From assembly GCA_030704615.1 (NCBI GenBank), contig CM060732.1, positions 34,515,053 through 34,579,052 of the forward strand: DNA of 64,000 bases, in the 5' to 3' direction. Both the position numbers and the translations under genes were made by a program. Positions within the stretch are counted from its first letter, which is position 1. The number at the start of each line of letters is the position of its first letter. Origin of the DNA: Takakia lepidozioides (lineage: Eukaryota; Streptophyta; Takakiopsida; Takakiales; Takakiaceae). Below the pieces are notes generated by a model that searched no databases, was not told where the DNA came from, and was given only the letters and a program-made list of their open reading frames with translations. Below, piece after piece: positions 1 to 9,444 of the stretch.

Positions 1-23
1 GCCTTGTTTGTAGAACATGTATA

Positions 24-300
24 CACAGTTCTTAAATCTGGACAAGCAGGCGATGTCTCGTTATGAAAGGGAGTTTATTTTTTCATCGGGTTTGGTTAAC
101 GAGCCTCTAAAATTGAGTACGTCAACGCACACCACTTCTGCCCCCACCCCCAATATTGCCCCGGGCCAAAAAAAAAAAAAAAAAAGGTCTTTTTTTTGTT
201 CGTGGGCTTGCCAAACATGGACAAGTGTCAGTATGAAAGCTCATTTTATTTTTTCATGGCCTCTACATAAGCATTGCGAAAATGATCATGATGACATCTG
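24..300. repeat. Two diverged copies of a short repeat with an A tract
   Basis: Two related stretches, about 40-98 and 219-260, share the order GGACAAG, then TATGAAAG, then TTTATTTTTTCAT. A run of A (about 169-185) lies between them. At 121-147 there is GTCAACGCACAC followed by a C-rich stretch, which resembles the core of the 117-bp array at 27.9-28.7 kb. The open frame across this segment has low-complexity Lys runs and no recognisable domain, so no gene is called. Confidence 0.4.
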
Positions 301-302
301 AT

Positions 303-669
303 TTTTTATTCACCTCTTTTTCATCAACAGAAACCTGAACAAGATTGACAATGATAGAGCTCAATTTTTTTCACCTCTTCTTCACAAACAAACCCTAAAT
401 AAGCATTCATGATGACCATCTGGTTTTTTTTCACCTCTTCTTCAATAACAGAATCTTGAAGAAGTTTGACAATGATAGAGCTCAAGTTTTTTTTTCACCT
501 CTTTTTCAACAAGAGAAACCTGAACAAGATTGACAATGATAGAGCTCAACTTTTTTTCACCTCTTCTTCACAAACAAACCCTAAATAAGCATTCATGATG
601 ACCATCTGTTTTTTTTTCACCTCTTCTTCAATAACAAAAACCTGAAGAAGTTTGACAATGGTAGAGCTC
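303..669. repeat. Higher-order tandem repeat (three ~60-bp subunits, repeated twice)
   Basis: Six subunits of about 60 bp each start with a T run followed by TCACCTCTTCTTCA or TCACCTCTTTTTCA. They come in three types. A ends GACAATGATAGAGCTCAA, B carries AAGCATTCATGATGACCATC, and C carries GAAGTTTGACAATG. The order is A-B-C-A-B-C. The distance between like subunits is 183-186 bp (B motif at 401 and 587; C motif at 461 and 647). This is satellite-style higher-order organisation on a very small scale. Confidence 0.8.
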
Positions 670-1070
670 GTACTGCCGACGGGTTGGATTGAGTAGAGTG
701 TCGCAGGGCAGCCGTCCGGCTTCTCAACACAACAATGTCAGGAGGCTTGTTGACACTTCCTGGACTGGTCCTCGCAGCCTCACGCGTGGTATGCGTGGAA
801 CTCACCCACACACCCGGCGGCATTTTGTCACCCATCTTTGTCGTTGACCCGACGTTGGGTGCATTGGTAGGTCCATGGGCATGGGTTGAGTCCACTGCGG
901 ACGATGGCGATGTCGCAACGTGCACATCCCTCATGAGACAAACATCCTGCAAATTCAATAATACGTTCAATAATATAATGAAGGTGCAACATCAGTAAGT
1001 AAAATGCTCTCACAGTGCATGAACAATTTGAGTGGGTGGGGTTGGGTCGTCCATTGTGCCGTTATGAGCA
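670..1070. other. No supported gene
   Basis: Open frames exist on both strands, but none shows a recognisable domain or matches a neighbour. I see no RNA gene or mobile-element end here. Confidence 0.4.
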
Positions 1071-1470
1071 GTGTCATCTCCAGTCTCCTCTGTAGTCTGC
1101 CGGGAAGTCTCCTGGACAGACTGTTGGGCAGTCTCCTACACAGATTGGTCGGGCTCCATGTTAGTTTCCTGTGCATTGGCAGTCTCGGCAATGACATGGG
1201 CAGTCTGCTGGACTGCGTCCAAGTCAGTCTCCTGTTGGGCAGGCTCCTGGGCAGCGTCCTGGGGAGGCTCCTGGCAGACAAATTGCACGTCAAAGTCAAT
1301 CTGTTGGACACCTTCCAAGTCCCTCTCTTGAGCAGTCTGCTGGACTCTCTCCAACTCAGTCTCCTAGGCAGTCTGTTGAATAGTCTCCTGGACAATCAGT
1401 GCACTCCCCTATGCAGTCTCCTGGGAAGTCTTCTCGAGTTCAGTCTCCTGGGAAGTCCTTTCAGCGCGGT
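1071..1470. repeat. CAGTCTCCTG / CAGTCTGCTG minisatellite
   Basis: The plus strand is a degenerate array of 10-12 bp units such as CAGTCTCCTG, CAGTCTGCTG and GGCAGTCTGCTGGAC. Read on the minus strand the units encode Gln/Thr/Glu-rich peptide (QQTAQE, QETD). Long frames on the plus strand are therefore a by-product of the repeat. The same unit recurs at 47.6-49.9 kb in both orientations. Confidence 0.75.
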
Positions 1471-1732
1471 CTTCCAGGCCGACGATGAGTCTATCAACTT
1501 CGCCATCAAGCTTGTTGTGAGGGTCTTCATCCATAGCTGACAATGGTTTCACAGAGGGGGATTCCACATCGGATTCTATAGTAAGGTCTATTATGCAGGG
1601 TACTGGGCCGGACATTGGTTCGATCACGTCAAGATCATCGATGGCTTTTGCCAGTGAACGGACTATAACCGGACTAAGCTCAATAGAAATAGGACGTAGG
1701 CCACGGGGCGACGGATAAGAGGGGTTTACCAA
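1136..1732 (-). pseudogene. Minus-strand Gln/Thr-rich coding remnant, unrecognised
   Basis: Two minus-strand segments in different frames read as protein-like sequence. Positions 1732-1409 encode a 107-residue piece with an acidic, Pro/Ser-containing middle (IIDLTIESDVESPSVKPLSA) that ends in SQETELEKTSQETA. Positions 1354-1136 continue the Gln/Thr/Glu repeats. A frame change separates them. The composition fits a retroelement or transposon accessory protein with an expanded repeat linker, and the 48.5-49.0 kb minus-strand fragment has the same style. No family is recognised. It could also be purely repeat-driven. Confidence 0.3.
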
Positions 1733-2310
1733 TGTCCTGGCTACATCGTTTGTAGATGCAAAAAATTTGGTTCTCCAAAATTTTCGAGCTTAAATTGGGG
1801 TGAACGGTCCGCCGCACCAGTCCAGTGCAAGTTAGGACGTTCAAAATTCCACTGTGGCCTCATGAAAGAGTATTAGACACCTGCTATCGGCAGGTCTTCC
1901 AGTCCAGCATAGTGAGGCTGTTCTCCAAACTGCAACGACACAACCGTGTGAGCCTCACGCGTGAGCGTACGCTCACACACTGATGACGTGGCATGAGCGT
2001 GATGCCAGTAGGTTGTCATGGTGTTGAATGTTGACGTGGCGCCATGTCAGCATCCGCCACTTCAACCGAAATATACGACGCCTATATCCGAGGGTCCTAT
2101 GACTGTGGGATGAACTTAGGGAACATGAAACCAAAATATAATCAAGAATACCATCAAAATATCCGAAATGGGAAATACGCCTAAAACTGTGGCATCCATT
2201 CCACAACATTCTGTAATTACAATTGTAAGTTTTACAATAACAATTACAATGAGGACAAAATAACCTCATAAGGCTCCATTGAGGCTAACCCAGGAAGACC
2301 CTGCTTCCTC
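1733..2310. other. Non-coding stretch with a 16-bp perfect palindrome
   Basis: No gene is supported. Positions 1961-1976 read GTGAGCGTACGCTCAC, a perfect palindrome, inside a cluster of GTGAGC/GCTCAC words (1948-1980). Similar words occur at 4120-4150, 9215-9275, 22574-22645 and 37326-37379. Confidence 0.5.
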
Positions 2311-2439
2311 CCAAAATGACGAAGAGAAGAGGGATTACGGTATCAAAAAGAAGCATGCAGTACATAGCAACACACAACAGACCAGAACAATTTTTTTGGG
2401 GGGAACAATACAGGAAAAAAAAAGAAAAAAAAAAGAAAA

Positions 2440-3760
2440 AAAAACAGAGCAGAAGTGATTGTCGACACCGATCATCACTTCTGCTCTATTTTTTTTTTTG
2501 GAATAAACAGAAAAAAAAACATAAAAAACATAAACAAACATAAACAAAACAAAACAAAACAAAACAGATTGTCGGCACCGATCATCAGAAGCCGACAATC
2601 ACTTCTACTCTGCTCTGTTTTTTTAAAAAAATTCTCCGTATTGTTCCAAAAAAAAAAAAAACAGAGCAGAAGTGATTGTCGGTGCCGACAATCACTTATG
2701 ATGATCAGTACAAAAAATCCCTTCTGCTCTGTTTTTCTTTTTTTTGGGGAAAAAACGGAAAAACAAAACAAAACAAAAAGTGATTGTTGGCACCGACCAT
2801 CAGAAGTAATGATCGGTGCCGACAATCAGTTTTTTTTTTTCCCCTCCGTATTGTTCCAAAAACAAATAAAACAAACAGAGCAGAAGTGGTTGTCGGTGCC
2901 AACAATCACTTCTGTTTTCTTTTTCTTTTTCTTTTTTTTCCCCTCGGTATTGGTCCAAAAAAAAAACAGAATTTTTTTTTAAATTTTGGAGAAAAAATGG
3001 GAAAAAAAGAAAACAGAGCAGAAATTATTGTCGGCACATTTGTTTTGGGAAAAATATGGGAAAAAAAAACAAAACAAAACAAAACAAAACAGAGCAGAAG
3101 TGATTGTCGGTACCGATCATCACTCATCACTTCTGATGATCGGTGCCCACAATCACTTCTGTTTTGCTCTGTTTTTTTTTTTTTTTTTTTTCCCCCTCCG
3201 TATTGTTCCCCAAAAAAAAAAAAAAAACAGAGCAGAAGTGATTAAACAATCACTTATGATGATCGGCACCGACAATCACTTCTGCTCTGTGTTGTTTTAA
3301 ATTTTGGGAGAAAATATGGAGAAAAAATAAATAAAAATATAGAACAGAAGTGATTGTCGGTGTCGACAATCACTTCTGCTCTGCTCTGTTTTTTTTTTTT
3401 TTTTTGGAAAATGACAGAAAACCCAAAAAAAACAGAATTGATAATCGGTGTCGACAATCACTTTTGCTCTGCTCTAACAAGTTGAGACACGCTTCCTTGT
3501 GCCGCAGCTCCGCCCTAAACAGCCGCACTGCATTGCTTCATTCATGCAGAGCAGAGCAAAAGTGATTGTTGGTGCCGATCATCACTTCTGCTCTGCTCTG
3601 TTTTTGTTTTGGTTTTGTTCTTGTTGCGTATTGTTTATTATTTGTATTATTTTTTAAACAAAAAAAACAGAAGTGATGATCGATGCTGATCATCACTTCT
3701 GATCTATTTTGGCATTTGGGTAGAGGTGATGATCGTCGATGATCATCACTTCTGTTTGAT
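2440..3760. repeat. Array of imperfect palindromes separated by A/T runs
   Basis: About a dozen hairpin-forming units share the half-site CAGAAGTGATTGTCGG and its complement CCGACAATCACTTCTG. Clear examples: 2670-2697 (13-bp perfect arms, 2-nt loop), 2781-2828 (18-bp arms, 2 mismatches), 2881-2914 (16-bp arms), 3345-3378 (15-bp perfect arms), 3547-3600 (20-bp arms, 1 mismatch), 3668-3701 (14-bp perfect arms) and 3724-3753. Units are flanked by A runs on the left and T runs on the right. Several are joined by a second shared word, CTCCGTATTGTTCC (about 2634, 2844, 3194; variants at 2943 and, inverted, 2400). Frames in this region are Lys/Phe low-complexity artefacts, and no protein is supported. 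Confidence 0.85.
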
Positions 3761-4294
3761 ACTTGATACTTGATTTCCAAACATGCAAAGGCTTAGTATG
3801 TAGACCATATCTAAATCAGTCTATTCCATATGGGTAATTTTTACGTAAGAAAGCCTCAATTCCACTCCGGCTAACTTTGATGGTTGGGGATGTTCACTAG
3901 GAACTGCTATTACACCTTGTTATCGACTGATACAAAAGCTTGTTGAAACTAGCATGCTCATTCTCCCTTTCATGGGAGGGATAAAGGTCTCACTTTGGCA
4001 ATCGCACACTTATCAAATCGCAGTTTATGACACGATGGGCGGTGGCGGGATGGATGTTAAAGATGTAGTCTGCAATGATTGGAAAAGGTAAATCATTCCG
4101 TGGAAATAGGCACCTACCTCACGCCTCTGGGCTCACGATCTAGCATTCCTCCCTTCCGCTTGTTCTGTCCACGGTTATAGGTCCATGCCTATGGAAATGA
4201 CGTGGCATGACGTGACGTGGCGTCAACCACGCTGGCGAGGATTGCTGACATGTTGTAATACCCGTGAACCAACGTGGCGAGAACTACTGACGTA
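3761..4294. other. No supported gene
   Basis: Unique-looking sequence with no long convincing frame. It contains GGGCTCACG at about 4129 and repeated GACGTGGC words near 4200-4225. No function is assigned. Confidence 0.4.
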
Positions 4295-4322
4295 AAACAG
4301 TGTGCGTCAACGCACACTGTTT
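4295..4322. repeat. 28-bp palindrome upstream of the ParB-methyltransferase gene
   Basis: AAACAGTGTGCG (4295-4306), loop TCAA, then CGCACACTGTTT (4311-4322) are perfect 12-bp arms. The same arms with loop GCAA form the core of the tandem array at 27.94-28.75 kb (best match 28298-28325). The palindrome sits 78 bp before the first ATG of the gene at 4401. Confidence 0.8.
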
Positions 4323-4400
4323 GAGCCCACTTTTACATGCCTCAGCCCACGTTTCATGCCTCTCTTATATCAATCTGAATGAACAACCCTGCAGGAGAAG

Positions 4401-5278
4401 ATGCAAAGTTTGGCGGATGAGATCCCTTCGGGTCAGGGGAAGGAGATCATTGTTGATGTTGACGATGAGTTCTATGAAAGCAAAGCCGCTGAGATGCTGG
4501 GGGGTCAGAAGGTAAACTCTCAGCTTGTGGTGCAAAGTATGCTTGCCCCCGGTGGTAGGTTGAAGATTCCCTTGTGTAGGTTGGTTTCCATGCCCGTCGT
4601 TCGTCCACCCCTCGTCAAGGACATTCTCAAGCTGGAGGCCGAGTTTGTTCATGGGTATTTGGATGGATCCGCAGTGTTTTACGTTTCTACTAGGGATTCC
4701 AGAGGCAATGAGCTCCTTGTGGATGAGTCAATCGTTGACTCATGGGACCCCATTTGGAGACAGGTGAACGAATCCTTCGAACTTCTTCTCTCTAGGAAAC
4801 CTTCCACCCAGGCATTCTCAGGGAAGATGTTTCACGTTTGGGATGGCAACCACCGGTTGCTTGCATGGATGGCTGTCATTGGGAGGCTGCACTCACAGGA
4901 GGAAGAGTGGCATTACTCTGTTCGATCGATGGTGCTGGATTGTGATGGGAACATGATGGGTCTTCTGACGGCAATGAATGATGTGAACAGGTTGGTTTCT
5001 CATTCTACATGTTCCACTTGTGGTTCCGTTGTTCTTTGATTCAAGTCCTTGAATTTCATTCTGACTTTCAGATATCATTCTGCAGAGGGACGGAGACATC
5101 GCATGTAAAAACGAGTCTGGTTCACACACTGTATAGAATACAAAGGATCGGGCAGATACCCTTGACCAACTTCAAGACCATCCTTTCAGCAGAGACGTAC
5201 AAGAAGTGCGAAAGCTCCAAGACATCAGAAACGTGGTACTCGTTGACCCGTGAGGCTTTCATGGAGTACATGTACACG
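4401..5278 (+). CDS. Exons 1-2 of the fusion gene: ParB/sulfiredoxin-like domain
   Basis: Exon 1 runs 4401-4990 and ends AACAG|GTTGGT; exon 2 runs 5086-5278 and ends ACG|GTGAGA. The joined frame is open across both, with an Arg codon split at the junction. Residues 55-62 (KIPLCRLV) with RPPLV at 68-72 resemble the first ParB box. Residues 146-156 (VWDGNHRLLAW) match the DGxHRxxA signature of ParB-type nucleases and sulfiredoxins. The spacing of about 90 residues between the boxes is somewhat longer than in the minimal domain. The start is the first ATG of the frame, following a short pyrimidine-poor leader. This portion is undamaged, unlike the downstream exons. Confidence 0.6.
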
Positions 5279-7083
5279 GTGAGATACATCTCCCTTCATC
5301 TGGCCTTTCCATATTCCTGCTTCCACATGTTTGTTTCTGTTTGTTTTTGTTTGTTTCCCTTGACCTTGGGTTGATGCAACTCTCGTGCATTCCCTTGCAG
5401 CAAAACATTGCAGATGCAGGGGAGCGTGGCAAACTGGAATACTACAGCTCTACCCCTGAGGAGAGAAGGACAACAAAGGGGGTTGAGAGTCACATCCAGA
5501 AAGAGATGACCGCCACAAGAAGGACTATAATGAGTGCTTTTGTGAAGCAGTTGAGAATTGCCGACCCATCATTCGGACCGCAGTTTCTCCTGGAGATAAA
5601 AAAACCATTATAACAAGCCAGGCAAGCCAGAGATGGCCCAGGAGAAGTTGCACATGTTGTCTACCGCCGTTGTGTCTTCAGAACAGAAGGTGAGGTGAGG
5701 TGGCTGCAGATATGGAACTCCGACCCCACAGTTAGGGATACCCACATGTTCCCAAGGCCGGAGAAAGAGAAGAAGACCCAGCGTGTCATTCCTGTCAGTG
5801 ACAATGTGCTGGACACCTGGCTTCACAAGGCCACTTACTGGAGCCAGGTGTGATGTCATTTCCTGTGTCACTTTCTTTTCTCTTTTCCTGTCCTTCTCTT
5901 TCCATTGTCTCTTACATTCGCTGTGATTGTTTTTGGGTTCATTCTTGCATTTGAATTGTTGTGCAGTTGGAAGAAAGGGCCCGATCGGTTCTGCATACTC
6001 AGCTGGCTGACTATGGCATCAGTATGACAACACCGAAGGAGCATACATGAGGAAATGGAGAGCCACAGTGTGGCACTCTTGTTTCTTTAGAGAGTTCAGC
6101 AAGGAGGGTGGCATCAGTCGAACAAATGAGCTTGACCAGCAGGAAAAATGAGAGGAAGCCTGGAAACGATGCCTTTACAGGTGCACACCCTGGGCCGTTC
6201 ATGCTACTTATTTGTGCTGTGGTTGCAATGTGTTGTGTCGCATACTGTTTAAGGGGGTCTTCCTGGTGTGATGGAAAAGCTGAGAGACAATATTTGCATT
6301 GCATAATGAGGCTGTCTCTGTTTCTGCAGGTACATAAAGTTTGTTCTCCTGGAAGAGAATTGCTTGGACAAACATCCAGATTTTGTGGACCTTTGGCTTG
6401 TCCCTGCTGGCAACCAGACCATGTTTACTACTGGGATCTTGCATGACTGGGGCCCAGACCATCTTTCTTCTTGTGGTTGGTATTTGGATTGCCCTCCTTC
6501 TGAGACCCCAGCTCTGGAGATGTCTTTGAGGAGAGAGAATGAGCGTATTGCAGCCACTGCCGCAGCAGCCGACCTCGACATTCACGAACGAAATTTGAGG
6601 ACTCTTGCAGAGAAGGAGCCTCCCGCTCAGGATACCCCGGGTAGAGGAAGAAAGGCAAAGGGAAAAGATGTTGCTGGTGTTGTGGGGAAAGGAAGGGGTA
6701 CAGGGAAGGTGGCACAAGGGCAGGGAAGTGTTGCAGATATTGGCCCTGTGGTGCATGTCCAGCAGACTCCACCGCATGGTAGGGGATCCAGGAGAAAAAA
6801 CAAGGGGGTGGTTGATCCCAAGGACCCGTACCATGCAGTGGAACATCCCACGAAGGTCATTCGCCCTACCAGGTTGGAGATGGCCAACGTCGGGTTCCTT
6901 GCCATGATGGAGTCGAAGAAATCTGATTACAAGGGCGAGCCATCACCAGTGTGGGAGAGGATTGTGGAGTTCCTCAGCACGGTGTGTGTTCTCTTTGGGT
7001 TCTGTGGCTTCTGTTCTCTTTGTCTGCTGTGGGCATGGATCGTTTCTAAACTTGTCAGTATTCCATTGTATTTTTGTTTGCAG

Positions 7084-8215
7084 GCTAAAATGACCAAATC
7101 CTGGGTAAACGGGAAGGAGAAGCCATATGCAGCCGAACTCATCATCTTGGACATCCTTGATGGGTTGGCAGTCCCGGATGTCCCTCCATCGGGTGCTTGT
7201 CCGGGTTGGAATGCTTTTGATGAGCGGTACTGGCGGTGGGTTTTCTCCTTTTGCAATTTTTTCCTGTCCGATGCAGGTGTTTTGGTGCTCATCCAGTCCA
7301 TCGACGTTCGCTGTCGCCATGCACTTGCGAGCTATTTGAAAGCCTCGGGCATGAGAGTCGTGAAGACATGGAATTGTGTGAACAACACGTATCTTACGAA
7401 GGGGGATCGTCCGGGAGAGATGGTAAATTTGCCTTCTTGTTCCTCTTCTTGGTGGTTCTCGGATGGAGTTGTATAGGTAAACCCTAAACTCATATGTAGG
7501 GGCCCAATTTTTTTGGCTTCTTAGTTCCTTGTGGATGTCCTGTTCGCAGACTCGTTTGTTTGAAGTTGTTTGTCTCGTCCGAGTGCATCCACCAACGACT
7601 CCGGCCGGCATTACGGAGTTTGTCATCACTCATGGAGGCAAGTTCATAGACGACAGGACAGGACAAATCCTCCCACGGATGACATGCACCACAACTACGT
7701 CGATAGCAACGTGTGCTTGCGAAGGGGGAATGGGGTTCCTTGGAGAGGGGCGAGGGAGAAAACAGGACAACAAGGACACACAACCATCCCATTTCAAATT
7801 TGGCCCAGAATAAAAGGCGAGGGAGAGGAGCTCGGCTTCATTCAAACGATTGTGGAGTGCTGCACCTACACAGACGCCAGAGTTCTGGATTTGTCAATGG
7901 GCACATGTTCGTATCTTCACCATTCACATTTCATGAGGTTTGATTGAGCTTGACTTTCAGCACTTCCCACCGTTCCAAATGTGTCTTCAATGTCTGCTTC
8001 CTTCATTCTATTCCATTGCAGGTGCTTCGTACCACGCTTGCAAGGCCAGTGCGCGTCATCTCTTTGGGATTGAAGGGAATGCTAAGATTTACAAGAACCT
8101 CCTGATGGGTTTGGGTGGACACACTTCTCAAGTCCTTCCGAAGCCCCGTCCCGCTGATACTGATACAGAGGAGACTTCTGACAAGGAGCTGGACTCCGAC
8201 TTTGCCTGTGAGTAA
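7084..8215 (+). pseudogene. C-terminal exons of the fusion gene: beta-class amino-methyltransferase domain
   Basis: Exon 7084-7422 contains ELIILDILDGLAVPD, the position where amino-methyltransferases carry the catalytic [DNS]PP[YFW] motif IV. Here the tetrad reads DILD, so the catalytic motif looks degenerate unless the nearby DVPPSG substitutes. It is followed by a VLVLIQSID strand and LKASGMRVVKTWN, typical of the segment after motif IV. Exon 7550-7906 has VPWRGARE, then VLDLSMGT. Exon 8022-8215 continues ACKASARHLFGIEGN. Together these match the C-terminal AdoMet-binding motif I of the beta class (family layout: DPFxGSG, then xxIGIE). A frame change near 7665 and the inserted 56 bp interrupt the exon between the two halves. 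Confidence 0.6.
7748..7826 (+). mobile_element. 56-bp insertion flanked by an 11-bp direct repeat, inside an exon
   Basis: The 56 bp at 7760-7815 start AAACAGGACAACAAGG and end GGCCCAGAATAAAA. GGCGAGGGAGA immediately precedes them (7748-7758) and follows them (7816-7826). The direct repeat has the form of a target-site duplication. The protein frame on both sides otherwise fits a methyltransferase, so the insertion appears to have landed in the coding exon just before motif I. An exact inverted copy of the 56 bp is at 8619-8674. Confidence 0.65.
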
Positions 8216-8618
8216 GTTTAACCTGTGCATGCTTGCATTGTTGTTTCAATGTCGAGAATCGCTGTTCTTGAGGCAAAGTGCACATGGGAGACATCCTCTT
8301 TGTTGGACTTGTGCATTGCATCATTGTGTTAAAAATGGGATTTTGTGGACATGTGCAGGAGTCCGCGTGCTTCCACTTACCCCTCTAGGGCTATCACACC
8401 TATTTGGACTTCTTTCCAGTCCTCCTCGGTCTTGCGTGCTACCTGTCTATGCGGAGGCACTCGCAGCAAGCATGTCCGTTCAAGGCACTCGGAGTCCACC
8501 CAACGACGGCCTTGGTAGAAGACGTGGTGTTGGGGCCAGAATCTTTGTAGATGACATAGCACAGGAGGTGGACACTGATTGTGATGACTGCGACACTTGA
8601 TATGAAGTTTTCTTTTGG
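8216..8618 (+). other. Region after the methyltransferase stop, possible terminal exon
   Basis: A plausible acceptor (ACATGTGCAG, ending at about 8359) is followed by an open stretch to TGA near 8598 that ends in acidic residues (VDTDCDDCDT). Joining it to the donor at 8208 creates a stop codon. Either the join is wrong or this is another lesion, so no coding call is made. Confidence 0.3.
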
Positions 8619-8674
8619 TTTTATTCTGGGCCAAATTTGAAATGGGATGGTTGTGTGTCCTTGTTGTCCTGTTT
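8619..8674 (-). repeat. Exact inverted copy of the 56-bp insertion
   Basis: The sequence is the perfect reverse complement of 7760-7815 (56 of 56 by eye), 803 bp away, and the match stops sharply at both ends. I see no clear direct repeat around this copy. A transcript across 7.7-8.7 kb could fold these arms into a 56-bp duplex. Confidence 0.85.
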
Positions 8675-9440
8675 GCAATATGCGCGTGGAATTCACATTC
8701 ATGGTTATAAACTATTGTTGGAGATGGGGGTTGCATGGACTGCCCGGATTGTTCCTTCAATCTATTTAGTGTTTTGTGGACCTCACAGACTTGAGTACAT
8801 TGCGAAAACAAACAAACCACTTTGGTTCGTGTAGAGCATTCTTGCATCATTTGCTAGTTGGTCCCCAAACCATTCCTGCTAGAAGAATGGTAGGTGAATC
8901 CATCACGGTGAAGTCCACCTCATCAAAGAGCGTTCAGGCATTCTCAATTCTAATGAGCTTCCATGATGCTCCCGCACATTCCTGGCATGTTCGCAAGGGT
9001 GGTGGGTAAGAAAAGATTTTGCAGGGATCCGTTTTAGATGATGTCAGTGTGCACCTCCTCACGATGTACCCACATAAACTTGTGAGGGCTTGGTATGTTG
9101 ATAACGTCTGGATGGATGCAATGGATACAATGGATGTAACACATCCACTCTGCATTCAACCCGCGGAAATAGGTGACATCCGTGGAAATAGGCCCTGTAT
9201 GCATGCTGACGTGGCGTGAGCCTATGCTGGGCTCACGGTTTCCTGGGCTCACAGGCTCGCGCCTCCAGGCTCACGGAATAGCACCCCCCCCACATTCAGA
9301 TCCTTGAGAGTCAGTTCTACTGTCTTCTACCAGGACTTGGCCTGTTTGGTTGGACGGTCCTGTTTCCAAGATATAGAGTCGATTAACCTACGATATCTGG
9401 TGTGAAGACATGTGTTGCAATAGACTCCACCATCTCACAT
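8675..9440. other. No supported gene
   Basis: Only short frames without recognisable content are present. GTGAGCC/GGCTCAC words cluster at 9215-9275, followed by a run of C (about 9284-9291). Confidence 0.4.
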
Positions 9441-9444
9441 TCAA

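Larger units (their letters stand above)
4401..8215 (+). pseudogene. Multi-exon ParB-like / amino-methyltransferase fusion gene, disrupted
   Basis: I reconstruct these exons by joining frames at GT-AG borders: 4401-4990, 5086-5278, 5401-5847, 5967-6180, 6330-6981, 7084-7422, 7550-7906 and 8022-8215. Phases agree at most joins. The N-terminus has a ParB/sulfiredoxin-like fold signature; the C-terminus has the layout of beta-class N6-adenine/N4-cytosine methyltransferases, with the FxGxG-like motif I at the end. A basic, Gly-rich linker lies between (about 6640-6830). Lesions: a net +1 change near 5603, a 5-bp GTGAG duplication near 5687-5697, a frame change near 6030, an in-frame TGA at about 6148, a frame change near 7665, and a 56-bp insertion at 7760-7815. 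Such fusions are known as phage and bacterial modification enzymes. Finding one with spliceosomal introns suggests an old transfer into the nuclear genome (inference). The end is uncertain: translation stops at TAA 8213-8215, but GTGAGTAAG at 8208 could be a further donor. A second locus carries exon 3 (28957-29147). Confidence 0.65.

Noticed and set aside
1004-1540. 178-codon plus-strand frame rich in Leu/Ser
   Set aside because: Produced by the CAGTCTCCTG minisatellite; the minus strand is the more protein-like reading.
2316-3457. Open frames of 67-175 codons rich in Lys, Phe and Gln
   Set aside because: They arise from A/T runs and palindromes; frames overlap on both strands and have no normal protein composition.
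5690-5705. Mini-intron explaining the GTGAGGTGAG sequence
   Set aside because: It would be about 20 bp long; a 5-bp tandem duplication in a broken copy is simpler.
7236-7277. Short intron between the DERYWR and VLVLIQ segments
   Set aside because: The 41-42 bp between candidate borders is too short, the phase would be wrong, and the frame is open straight through.
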